DNA from: Prunus persica
Lineage: Eukaryota > Streptophyta > Magnoliopsida > Rosales > Rosaceae
Direction of reading: 5' to 3'
Length of the DNA stretch: 64,000 nt
Assembly: GCF_000346465.2 (NCBI RefSeq)
Contig: NC_034010.1
Location: 13,426,482-13,490,481, forward strand
The notes beneath the pieces are model-generated. The model was not told the origin of the DNA, made no database searches, and saw only the letters and a program-made list of their open reading frames with translations. Positions 10,466 through 21,039 of the stretch are shown here, in pieces (position 1 is the first letter of the stretch; the number at the start of each line of letters is the position of its first letter). The position numbers and the translations under genes were made by a program.

Positions 10466-12269
10466 TATTAATGATATTTTAATTATACGTTTGAATAGTT
10501 CGCTTCCTTCTCTTTTATTTTCATTTGTTTATATTTAACTCTAATTTTATTTATATTTTTGGTCAAGGTAAAAAGACTTTGAATCTCTCTCCAATGATTT
10601 TCACAGCCGAAACTCCTTTAGTTTCCACAAATATTTTTTAATATTTCATGCATTTGTAAGTTTCCGACTCGGATGGTTCATGTAACCAAGAAGTTTAAAC
10701 TTGTTTTTGCTTGTTCCGCCGACGAAAGCGCAACAAAAGGACAAACTACAACCAATACTTCTAGTATCACCAGTTCTCATTGAATTTGTTGCCGTGAATG
10801 TTTAGGATTCTGCCCAAACTAGTATTTGCGTTTCTGAATTGTTTGAAAACACATATGAAATTATGATTTCTCCTCCCCAGAAGACAAATTGACGAAGAAG
10901 TATCATGATTTTGATGACACAAATTAGAATCCAGGGTTTTCGAAGTGCCTAATGGACAACTATTAATTTAGAAATATATATATTTTTTTCGCAATGCAGA
11001 AACACATAAATCCCAAGTTTGAATTCATCCTATTTTTGTTTTTGTTTTTTCCTTTTTTAACCCAGAAGAAAAATTGAGTGCCACTCTGCTATGTAGAATG
11101 CAAGTTTTAGTTTAGATTTTTTTTTCTTTTTAGTCTCTTATTCTACATTTAGATCTCATATATTTACTCGCATTTTATTAAATCTAAGTCATTCAAACAA
11201 TCTGACCACTTAACAAATTACAAGTACTCAAACTTAAAATCAGATTGGATGGACATGAGGCTTACACTGATGATTCTACACGTGCTGAGAATAGTCCTTT
11301 TATTTCTTTATTATTTTCTTGGTCGGGACTCGAGAGACAGGTGTAGTGTAGCGATGGAGACGAGGCCCGCAAGACATAAAAGTCTGAAGAAGAGAAGCGT
11401 GAAAGCTTCATTTAGACAGTTAAGTGCATACGTAACGTAAAGATTCAAAGACTATGTCCCTCTCCAAACAGGGAAAGATCTGAGTTGAAAGCAACAAACT
11501 ACAGTCACAATAGGAAAGCATCTACAACGTAAAGAAAATAAGTTTACCAGAAGCATCGGAAAGATCTAGAGTCTGAAGAAGAGATACTGAAGTAATTGTT
11601 CATCGACTGAGCTTAAATGAAATATTAACTCTTTGTTGTGCCATAAGCACAAGATCTTAAGAAAAAAATTCAAGATAAACCATATAATATTTTCTAACCC
11701 ACAAAATAATATAGAAAATAAATGCAAGAACAAGAGAATAGCAAGACACAACGAGGCTGCTTACAATCAGTGTAAATGAGCAAACAAATTCACCATCAAC
11801 AAATTAGCATGCTTATGAAGTGTTTTGCAACCTCACAAACCAAGGCGCCATATACACCAAATGACTCTCACTGAAAAACTAAACAAAGAAACACACTCAC
11901 ACTAATGAAAGCAACGTTACAAGGTAGGAGATTGAATATTACATTTACAATACACTCATAAGTTACAAAAACTAATTACAAATATTTAGCGCATAGGTTA
12001 CATAGAACTGAAAGGGTGGAATGATAAGAGCTATGGTGGTCATCCACCAACTCATGCATTTACAACACCGCCTCTTGAATGTCCACCATACAATACAATG
12101 ATATAGTTGCGTCATTAAACACTTTGCTTGAAAAACTATATGGGACAAAACTTAGGCTACGGGAAAAAGAGTGCAACACAAATAATATTGATATCACATT
12201 TGTCTCTCCTACGGAATGAGCTTTGGTGATGTTTGTATAAAAATTGCGTACAAACCATTATTGGAAGAT

Positions 12270-12880
12270 TGGGCTAGAGTGGGCTTTACCCTAGTGTTGA
12301 CTTTGGAAAGAGACAAATTAGGCTTAGTTGTGTAAATTCAATCCAAAAAAAAATTAAATAATAGCCCACATCTACAGCCAAATACTTTAATACTTTAATT
12401 ACTAAAGTTTTTTTTTCTTTCTCTCTCTTCTTTGGTTTATTCAGCTTTTGATTTGGCTCAAATAATGTTTATATCTCTCTTTGATTTTGTTTTTTCAAAT
12501 TTATTGATGTTGCTTCTTTTGAAAATTTTGAAATATGGACCCTCCCTAACTAAACCACTCCATTGAGCAAAAGCCCTTGAGCTTCAAATTTATCTTCGTC
12601 TGAGCCTCTGAATTTTGGTTTTTTTTAGGTTTTTTTTGTTTGTTGTAGGTTTCTTTGTTCACATATCTCTCTAAAAATAGTATTTTTCTTAATGAATTCT
12701 GAAAATAGTTTTTAATTTGAAGGAAATATACGGAATTAGTAAAAAAGTATACCACTTTCATTAATCTGAAGGAAATATTGCTTTATATATATTTGTTTAA
12801 AAATAGGGCTTATAATTGATCTCAAAAAAAAAAAAAAAACAAATAGCCCACCCCTGTAAATATTCCTTAGTCCGCCATTG
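12270..12880. mobile_element. Insertion unique to block A, unclassified
   Basis: Block B has different, shorter sequence (about 45063-45275) between the shared phrases gtataaaaattgc and ataatatttggtatgctatg. The block A segment is flanked by gggctagagtgggcttta and gcccacccctgtaaatattc and includes poly(A) and poly(T) runs. There is no coding capacity. It is probably a small transposon, but no terminal repeats or target duplication could be fixed. Confidence 0.35.
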
Positions 12881-13415
12881 CATGGCATAATATTTGGTAT
12901 GCTATGCTAGCATCTCATAAGCTCTTCAAGAGACCTGAATTTTATGATAACTTCTTAAAAAATTTGAATACATTTCAACGATATTAAACTTGAATTTGAA
13001 CTCATAATTCAATCAAAGTACTCATTGAGGCAATTTAGATCATTTTCATTTTAAAAAAATTGGGTGCACACATTGAGCTTCATGCTCTTTACCTTCTTAG
13101 AGATTTTATTTGAGGAATTTATATTGCATCACATATTACATCTCTTAGGATTTGTTCTTATTATGTATTCTTTAAGAGATCTATTCTTGCAATATGCTTC
13201 AAACACTTCATAATCTTTATGAATTTTTCATGTAGATTTAAGGTCTCCATGAATATTGAGATTGAAACAAGGAGTAAAAGAGTTAAAAGTTTAAGAAATT
13301 TTTTCCCTGATTATTTTGTAATTATAATGTTGGTGAAAATCCAATTTCCTTTCTAGAATTTGTGAAATTTGTTATTTGGCTAAGCTAAAAGTATAATTTT
13401 GACAATAAAAAGCAT

Positions 13416-13530
13416 ATGAAAGTTTCTCTTTGGTTGGCTTCTTGGCTAGCTCTAGGAACGGACAGTGTGGCCATGAGATAACCATGGAAGTATAATAAGA
13501 ATGCTTGGATGCTGTGAACAATCCATTTTC
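13416..13530 (-). pseudogene. UGT94-like N-terminal remnant in block A
   Basis: The segment matches the first 30 or so codons of the UGT genes on the minus strand, including the tggccatgagataaccatgg stretch that corresponds to the PWLAHGH motif. It has indels and no further UGT sequence. Block B carries the matching remnant at 45802-45919, so an intact gene plus this fragment formed the duplicated unit. Confidence 0.7.
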
Positions 13531-13845
13531 TGACTCTTTTTCTTGAGGTGGTTGTTTTCTTATGGCCCATCAGAGTTTATGGTCGACAGATAAGCTTCAA
13601 ACACATGCATTGGTCGTGTCAGTTGCGATAAACTCTTCCCAACAATCAACAATTTCTAAGGTAATATCATCATTCAATCATGTGCTGAATTTAGAATTGT
13701 TTTCAAATCAAGGATTTGTTTTGGAACTCAGATTTTAAAACAATTAAAATTTAATTGGGAAGACTTTTTGTTTAAAGGAAGTTCGTTTCAATTCAAAAAA
13801 TAATTTTTCAGTTTTTCAACTCAAAAGTCTTCTCAGTTTTCTTAT

Positions 13846-13933
13846 TTTTCTTATTGGCGAGTTTCTTGGTTAACTCTAGGAAGGGAGATATGTGGCCATG
13901 AGCTAACCATGGAAGCATAAGAACGCTGACCAT
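13846..13933 (-). pseudogene. UGT94-like N-terminal remnant with upstream flank
   Basis: The first 28 or so codons of a UGT are recognisable from an ATG at 13933. The following 200 bp (upstream of the former gene) match the upstream flank of the split pseudogene at 6454-6660, for example catgcttggattttgagaag. The two remnants are therefore close relatives of each other and form a second subfamily, distinct from copies A-D. Confidence 0.75.
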
Positions 13934-14234
13934 GCTTGGATTTTGAGAAGACTTCCTCTTTTTTTTTTCCCTGACTCTTCTTCTTGAGGCGGTGGTTGGC
14001 TTATGGCCTCATAATAGTTTGGTGTTTTTGGAGATCATATGGTGATGATCTGATGGAGATGAGTCATAGTTTGTGCTAGTGCATACGTAATTCCAATTTC
14101 CTGATTCAGATGGGATAAACTCTTCCAACAAATTAAGACTCTTATCATGCATACACATAAGAAGTGGAAATTTGCTTCTGTCTTAGTTTGGCCTTGATAT
14201 AGGACAGCTCATAGGAAAGCATCCAAAACAATAT

Positions 14235-14345
14235 TCTTTTTATTTTTTTTATTTGAATACAAGCGATATTAGGAGTGTGGGGATTTGAACACATGATTTA
14301 GGGTACAGGGTAATGCTCTTAACTATATGAGTTACAAGTCCCTTG
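14235..14345 (-). repeat. tRNA-derived SINE
   Basis: On the minus strand GACTTGTAACTCATATAGTT is followed by aagagcattaccc and then GTGTTCAAATCCCC. These are a decayed tRNA-type A box and B box (compare GGTTCGANNC). The body AATATCGCTTGTATTCAAAT and an A-rich tail follow. This is the clearest of four related copies in the window. The mismatches rule out a functional tRNA. Confidence 0.6.
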
Positions 14346-14589
14346 CAAACAGTCTGAAATACTAAAAATAAAAAATAGATGCTCATCCATATGCACTGTC
14401 ATGCCCCAACCCTTGGATTTACAAAACCTTGTGTTAAGACGTGATTCACACCTTAATTATAGAATTTAATAAAAACTATAACTAAAATGTGAAGAAAACA
14501 TTTAAATAAATAAAATAAATATTTCACATAGAATATTCAGTGGAAATGACAACATGTGAAATCTTAAAAATTTTACATTATCTTACAAG
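14346..14589. other. AT-rich DNA left of copia element; possible older LTR end at 14399
   Basis: A phrase tgtcatgccccaaccc at 14399 looks like the start of an LTR, and sequence on the other side of the copia element (19628-20400) might continue it. I could not find the matching end or a target duplication. No gene is visible. Confidence 0.25.
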
Positions 14590-16008
14590 TTGGCGTGACT
14601 TGTGGATATTGACTTACTTTCCTTACACACCAAGAATTCCTATTATAATTGTAATTGATTTACTTTAATTCATGATTTCCTACTGTAAATAGATTTAAGA
14701 ATTTATTATTTACTTGCCCATTCAGGTTTCGTTGTATTATAAATATGACCTCCTACAAGGAGAAGAACATACAGAAAATTCCCACAAACAAATATTCTCT
14801 CATAGTTTTCATATTTTAGCATGGTATCAGAGCGGCAATCTTGGAATTGCTGACTCTAGTTTCAAACCCCCGCCGCCGCTATGGGGGTTGATGATTTTTT
14901 CAACCATCATGGAGGTAGCACCATCGACTCCTTCTCTCATTCTCAACTAACCATCGTTGAGTTGAGTGCCCAGATGGCTCCGCTCCTACAGATGCAGACT
15001 TTGACCCCAAACCCGATCCAGAATCAGGATCTTCTTTCGACAACCACGACCCCGATCTCGACTATGACAACGACGACCCCGACCCCTACTCTGAAGATGA
15101 CCCCGACCCCCACTCCGATGACCCCAACCCCGAATTTGTCTCTGATTCAGAACCCGATCCCGATTTCGACTCCGACTCCGGCCTCGACTCAGGCTCAGAT
15201 TTCGATCCAAATTCCTACTCAACTTATATCCTATGCATCTTCCGCTGCACAGATTATGACTTCTAGACTAACGACCCCGACATATGGACCAGATTGCACA
15301 TATTGTGGTGATCCGAGACACACTTGTGAGACTTGTTTTAAATCGCATGGCTACCCCGATTGGTGGGCTATTCTTACAGATCAAGGACAATGCACCAGTA
15401 ATGGTACTGGTTATGGATTCCATACTTCCGATAAGATTGATTCCAGGAGCTGGATAATTGATTCTGGTGCAACTGATCATATGACGTTTGATCCTGATGA
15501 TTTTCTGAATACTACACAACCTCGACGAACTTGTATTGCAAATGCCAATGGTGTTACTTATCCTGTGACAGGGGCTGGCACTGTTGCACTCTCATCCTCT
15601 CTCACACTGTCTAATACTTTACTTGTTCCATTTTTATCCACTAAATTGTTGTTAGTTAGTCAGCTTACTAAACAATTGAAGTGTTGTGTACTCATTTACC
15701 TGAGTTTTTGTTTGCTTCAGGATATTCACACTAAGGAGATTCTTGGTCGTGGTACTAAGAGAGGGGGGCTATATTATGTCGATGACTTCAGTTCCGGCGT
15801 GCCTAACAGTGTGACACATCCCTTTGATAGCAAACAAAAGCAAATTTGGTTGTGGCACCTTCGATTGGGACATCCGTCTTTCAGTTATATGAAGCATCTT
15901 ATACCAGATTTATTCTTAGGTTTCAAGGACTCCGACTTCACATGTGATACTTGTATTTTGGCTAACAGTCACCGTGTGCCCTACCTGTTGAGTACGAACA
16001 AGTGTACT

Positions 16009-16629
16009 TGTAAGATCCCACATCAACCAACGGAGAGGGGGTGATGTGCCTTATATATGCACACCTGCATCCATCTAGCACGAGGCCTTTTGGGAGCTCA
16101 CTGGCTTCGGAGTCGTAGGAACTCCGAAGTTAAGCGAGTTGGGGGCTAGAGCAATCCCAGGATGGGTGATCCACTGGGAAGTTGCTCGTGAGCTCCTAGA
16201 AACAAAACCGTGAGGGCAGAGAGAGGGGCCCAAAGCGGACAATATCGTGCTACGGCGGAGTTGATCCCGAGATGTGACAATTTGGTATCAGAGCCACTCT
16301 GCCGTGTGGTGCGAATGTGCCGACGAGGACTTCGGGCCCTTAAGGGGGGTGGATTGTAAGATCCCACATCAACCAACGGAGAGGGGGTGATGTGCCTTAT
16401 ATATGCACACCTGCATCCATCTAGCATGAGACCTTTTGGGAGCTCACTGGCTTCGGAGTTGTAGGAACTCCGACGTTAAGCGAGTTGGGGGCTAGAGCAA
16501 TCCCAGGATGGGTGACCCACTGGGAAGTTGCTCGTGAGTTCCCAGAAACAAAACCGTGAGGGCCAGAGAGGGGGGCCCAAAGCTGATAATATCGTGCTAC
16601 GGCGGAGCCGATCCCGGGATGTGACAATT
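16009..16629 (+). mobile_element. Cassandra TRIM retrotransposon, complete, inside copia-1
   Basis: Two LTRs of about 270 bp (16009-16282 and 16355-16629) start TGTAAGATCCCACATC. They flank about 70 bp that begins with the primer-binding site TGGTATCAGAGCC and ends with a G-rich purine tract. There are no coding domains, as is normal for this terminal-repeat retrotransposon in miniature. It interrupts the copia-1 polyprotein between KCT and TPFT, with GTACT on both sides (16004-16008 and 16630-16634). The last three bases before the right duplication, ATT, lie beyond the usual ACA terminus. Confidence 0.92.
16078..16195 (+). promoter_or_regulatory. 5S-rRNA-like sequence with Pol III-type internal promoter in Cassandra 5' LTR
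   Basis: The segment reads like plant 5S rRNA from gcacgaggcc onward. It has an A-box-like ccgaagttaagcgagttggg and a C-box-like ggatgggtgatccactggga. This region is the hallmark of Cassandra LTRs and is thought to act as an RNA polymerase III promoter. The 3' LTR repeats it at about 16424-16541. It is not a genuine 5S gene, because it lies wholly inside LTRs and differs from 5S at many positions. Confidence 0.85.
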
Positions 16630-19627
16630 GTACTACTCCATTTACGTTAATTCACTCTGATGTCTTGGGACCTTCGCCTATCACTGCTCCTTCTGGTGTT
16701 CGATGGTTTGTCACATTCATCGATGATTGTATACAGATGACATGGCTTTATTTGCTGAAGAATAAAAACGAAGTGTTTTCCCGTTTTCAGTCCTTCCACA
16801 AACAGATGAAAACTCAGTTTAATGCTCAAATCCAGATTCTTCGCTCAGACAATGGTGGAGAATTTGTCAATCATGACTTTCAGACTTACTTCCAACAACA
16901 TGGAATTATCCATGAGACGACTTGTCCTCAGACACCACAACAAAATTGTGTTGTTGAACGAAAGAATTGACATCTTCTTGAAACCGCCCAAGCACTTCTG
17001 ATTGGCGCTCATGTTCCTCGCTATCACTGGGATGATGCTATTGTCACCGCAGTTCACCTGATCAACCGCATGCCTTCTGGTGTATTGACCTTTAAAACTC
17101 CCTTACAGGTGCTTGCGCAACACAGACCTCTGCTCTCTGTTTTGGTACTCACACCCCGAATCTTTGGATGTGTGGCTTTCGTTCATCTCCACAAAAATCA
17201 ACGTAGCAAACTTGATCCCTGTGCGCTTCGTTGTGTTTTTATAGGTTATGCCACTCATCAGAAAGGCTACCGTTGTTATCACCCTCCTACCCAACGAACC
17301 TATGTCACTTTGGATGTGACCTTTCTGGAATCTGAGTTGTTCTTCCATGACCCATCATCCAATTCTACGCATCAGGGGGGGATACGAAGTGAAGAGCAGA
17401 ATTGAAGCAACTTGGGAAATAAAGAAATTTTCCTCTGTACAGAAATGATTAATCATCCTGAGTCTGGAGCACGAGATTACTCTCTGTCGAAAAGCAACCA
17501 ATCGCCCATTCATAGCGATCAATTGCCTCACCTACCTGATCCATGTGAAGATATTTTTGATCCGAGTCTCACACCTACAGACAATACAGAACAACAAGAT
17601 GAAGACTCCCCCTCTAACTCAACAGTACCAACAGACCAATCTCCTGAGAATATCCTTGAGGTAACTACTCCTACTAGATTTGTGCATTTAAATGATTAAA
17701 CTATTGGATATCAATTACCTTTCAGGGAAAATCGTGGGAAGCCATCAAACCGTTATGCACCTGATATTGGCAAGACATCCAAGTATCCAATTGCAAATCA
17801 TGTATCCACTGAGAAGCTGTCTGAACAACTCAAGGCTTTTGTGCATCAGTTGTCTGCGATCCATATTCCAACCAAGGTCTCTGAAGCATTAAAATATCCT
17901 AAGTGGGTCCAAGCTATAAAAGAGGAGATGAAAGCTCTTGAGAAAAATCAGACTTGGACATTAGAGACTATACCTCGAGGAAAAAAGACTATCAGATGTA
18001 GATGGGTGTTTACTATAAAACACAATGTAGATGGATCTATCGAGCAATACAAGGCAAGACTTGTGGAAAAAGGGTACACACAGACATATGGTATAGACTA
18101 TGAAGAAACCTTTGCTCCAGTTGCAAAGTCAAACACCATCAGAGTCTTATTGTCCCTTGCAGCTAATTTGGATTGGCCACTACACCAGTTTGATGTAAAG
18201 AATGCTTTTCTACATGGCGTACTCACGGAGGAGGTGTACATTTACATTCCTCCTGGATATAATACTACTTAGACTGGAACAGTTTGCAGGTTACGAAAAG
18301 CATTGTATGGATTGAAACAGTCACCACGTGCATGGTTTGGACAGTTCACCATGGCAATGAAGAACAATGGTTCAAACAGTGCAACTCAGATCATACTCTA
18401 CTCTTGAAACATCGAAAAGGGAAGGTAACAACATTAATAATCTATGTTGATGATATGATTATTACTGGGAATGATAAACAGGAAATATCACAGCTACAAG
18501 ACTATCTGGCTACGGAGTTTGAGATGATGGATCTAGGTGGACTCAAGTATTTCTTGGGAATTGAGGTGGCTCGATCCCAGCAAGGCATATTTCTCTCTCA
18601 AAGGAAATATGTCTTGGACTTGTTGACAGACACATGAATGCTAGATTGTAAACCTGCGAACACTCATATTGTTCAGAATCATCATCTTGGAGAATATCAT
18701 GATCAAGTTCCAACTAACAAAGAAAGATACCAAAGGTTAGTAGGAAGATTGATCTATTTGTCACATACTTGACCAAACATTACTTATGCAATGAGCGTTG
18801 TCAGTCAATTTATGCACTCTCCAAGTGAAGACCACACGAATGCAGTTCTTCGGATACTTAGATATTTGAAGTCTGCACCTGAAAAAGGACTTATTTTCTG
18901 AAAGCATGGTCATATAAATATTGATGGTTATTCAGATGTAATGTAACAGATAGAAAATCCACATCCGGTTACTTAACATTCATGGGAGGTAATTTGGTGA
19001 CATGGAGGAGCAAGAAACAGAATGTAGTAGCTTTATCCAGTGCAGAAGCCGAGTTCAGAGGCATGACTAAAGGAATTTGTGAACTTCTTTGGTTAAGAAA
19101 GTTGCTTACTGAACTTGGGTATAAACCTACATCCACAATGATTCTCTTTTGTGACAACAAGGCTGTTATAGCCATTGCACAGAATCCGGTTCAGCATGAT
19201 CGTACTAAACATGTTGAGGAGGATCGACACTTCATCAAACAGAAGCTTGAGGCTAAAATGTTTCAGTTTTCTTTTGTGAAATCCGAGGATCAATTGGCGG
19301 ATATTTTGACAAAGGTGATTTCCAGTAAAACATTCCACAATTCACTGGATCAGTTAGGCATTGGCGATATCTATGCACCAACGTGAGGGGAAGTGTTGGC
19401 GTGACTTGTGGATATTGACTTACTTTCCTTACACACCAAGAATTCCTATTATAATTGTAATTGATTTACTTTAATTCCTGATTTCCTATTGTAAATAGAT
19501 TTAGGAATTTATTATTTACTTGCCCATTCAGGTTTCGTTGTATTATAAATATGACCTCCTACAAGGAGAATAACATACAGAAAATTCCCACAAACAAATA
19601 TTCTCTTATAGTTTTCATATTTTAGCA

Positions 19628-20560
19628 AGAACTACTCGAGAGTTTACTAAAAGAGTAGTTCAGTATTCATCCACAAGCTATATACACAATACACTCTATA
19701 GATATGCCAAAATCATCGCAAGCTCTAGATTTTAGGTTCGATACCTGCAAAATCTATTAGAAGGGTGAGTGAAACCACAGTTTAGTAGGGACATAAACCT
19801 TTTCACGGTAAACTGATATAATTAAATTAAGTGAAAAATAATCACACAGCCAAATATCACATTATTAATAACAATGCATGAATGCTCTTCATTTAACCCG
19901 TTAATTCATATAATTAGACAAGCTTCACGACCCATACCATGCTTATACCACTTAGTCCCGAATGCCAATTTATATGAATTAACGCCCATTTCAATCATCC
20001 CATAATTCCCATTTTGTTAGTCATCTTGTCTAACTCCCTGTTGCCAGTCCTGAATCACCAAAAAAAAAAAACCATGTGCACTATGGGATCCCTGAGTACT
20101 AGTACCTGGCAAGAGTTAGACTCAACTACACAAAAGATCATTTCTATTACCCTCTTATCCACCATTATTTTCTCAACTTCAGAATTCTAGCCAAATTCCA
20201 TGACATGATATAATTAAAATTATGCCTTCACAACAATGTGCCCATTTAAAACATCACTAATGCACATATAATTATGCCCACATTGTTCAAATAGTTAAGA
20301 GTACGTAAATACCCAATACATGGAACGTCAATCAAACAGTACCACGCATAATATAATGCTCAAGAAATTTAATTAAATCAATCTCTGTAAAAGGCCCCTA
20401 AGAAACCCCTGCCTTGATACTAAAGCTTTTGCTAGACCTATAAGGTGTTTTCCAATTTTCCACCGCATTCACAAACTCTGTCTTCTACTTTTTTTCTTAC
20501 TTCTCTCTACCACTATTTCTTTCTCGTTTTCTTTGTTTTCACTTGTTGTGCAACTTAATG
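19628..20560. other. AT-rich intergenic DNA, no gene seen
   Basis: About 930 bp between the copia-1 right end and a small exon-like frame. It has poly(A) and poly(T) runs and no reading frame with a recognisable domain. It may include old LTR sequence continuing from 14399-14589, but this could not be confirmed. Confidence 0.4.
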
Positions 20561-20609
20561 TCCTATATATATACAAGGAACAAGTCGGCAGTAAGTGATT
20601 TCCTATTGG

Positions 20610-20724
20610 ATGGTGTATTCGGTTGTTATAAACTTACTAGTAATAGTTATCAATGTAGTTGCAGATGAGGAAGAATGTTTTTGTGACTCTTCCAATCCCT
20701 CTAATCCTATTTCTTATCTTCTTG
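20610..20724 (+). CDS. Possible first exon of a small secreted protein, truncated
   Basis: From the ATG at 20610 the frame encodes a hydrophobic N-terminus (MVYSVVINLLVIVINVVA) that resembles a signal peptide, then an acidic, Cys-containing segment (DEEECFCDSSNPSNP). The frame meets a good 5' splice-site consensus G|GTGAGT at 20724/20725. A TATA-like tatatatata lies at 20564-20572, only about 40 bp upstream of the ATG. Any further exons would be cut off by the CACTA element that begins at 21012, and none is found to its right. I do not recognise the family. It could be a chance open frame. Confidence 0.3.
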
Positions 20725-21039
20725 GTGAGTTGATAGCCTCGATACTTAACAGATTTTATACTTTGACACGTATTAACAAGAACTATTTTAAAAACATATA
20801 CATATATATATATATAATAGAATATGTATATATGTAATACACATATTTATATATAATAAGAATAATATATATGTAATAAGATATAAATATTTATTAGAAC
20901 AGTATATAAAATAATATATATCATTCTTATTATAACAATAATTTTAATTTTCCCAAAATAATATATATTTAAAAATATGTGGTTTCACATGCATGTCCTT
21001 TTTGCTATAGACACTATTACAAAAATCGAAATAGACAAC

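Larger units (their letters stand above)
7316..13648. repeat. Duplicated block A (paired with 40912-46040)
   Basis: This block contains an intact UGT gene, its flanks, and a UGT remnant at 13416. The same order is found in block B with long near-identical stretches, for example acacctacgtgacgtgagca at 8036 and 41312, and cataagcacaagatctta at 11644 and 44319. The arrangement is direct, so the blocks are tandem segmental duplicates now separated by about 27 kb of transposons. Outside the UGT the block holds no coding sequence I can support. 10466-12269 is AT-rich flanking DNA alignable to 43246-45060. Confidence 0.85.
14881..19386 (+). pseudogene. copia-1 gag-pol polyprotein, broken
   Basis: The first open stretch runs from 14881 to the Cassandra insertion. 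It has a zinc knuckle CTYCGDPRHTCETC (about residues 139-152), the aspartic protease motif WIIDSGATDHM (about 191-201) and the pre-integrase motif LWHLRLGHPS. Integrase follows from about 16635 (LRSDNGGEFVNHDF) with a stop at 16968-16970. Reverse transcriptase occupies 17841-18640 ([20 protein letters not shown]) with a stop after GYNTT. RNase H lies at 18982-19386 (LSSAEAEFRGM, DRTKHVEEDRHF). Most of the usual gag domain is missing, and a Pro/Thr- or Asp-rich low-complexity stretch lies in its place. The copy is not capable of autonomous movement. Confidence 0.9.
14590..19627 (+). mobile_element. Ty1-copia retrotransposon (copia-1) containing a Cassandra TRIM
   Basis: The LTRs lie at 14590-14821 (232 bp) and 19394-19627 (234 bp, TGTTGG...TTTTAGCA). 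By eye they differ at only about five positions, plus the first two bases missing from the 5' copy. The primer-binding site TGGTATCAGAGC (initiator-Met tRNA type) directly follows the 5' LTR at 14822, and a purine tract gaggggaag precedes the 3' LTR. The internal region encodes zinc knuckle, protease, integrase, reverse transcriptase and RNase H in the copia order, all degraded. The flanks acaag and agaac do not form a clean duplication. Confidence 0.92.

Noticed and set aside
14235..14345. A tRNA gene on the minus strand
   Set aside because: Only A- and B-box-like pieces are recognisable; no complete cloverleaf or anticodon stem, and related decayed copies exist. Better explained as a SINE.
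14986..15222. Minus-strand Arg/Gly-rich protein
   Set aside because: It is the reverse frame of the low-complexity part of the copia-1 coding region; its Arg/Gly richness follows from the triplet composition.
16078..16541. Two 5S rRNA genes
   Set aside because: The 5S-like sequences lie inside paired LTRs that start TGTAAGATCC, with primer-binding site and target duplication; they are parts of a Cassandra element.
14399..20400. An older LTR element split by copia-1
   Set aside because: A possible LTR start (tgtcatgccccaaccc) was seen at 14399, but no end, primer-binding site or duplication could be found to confirm it.
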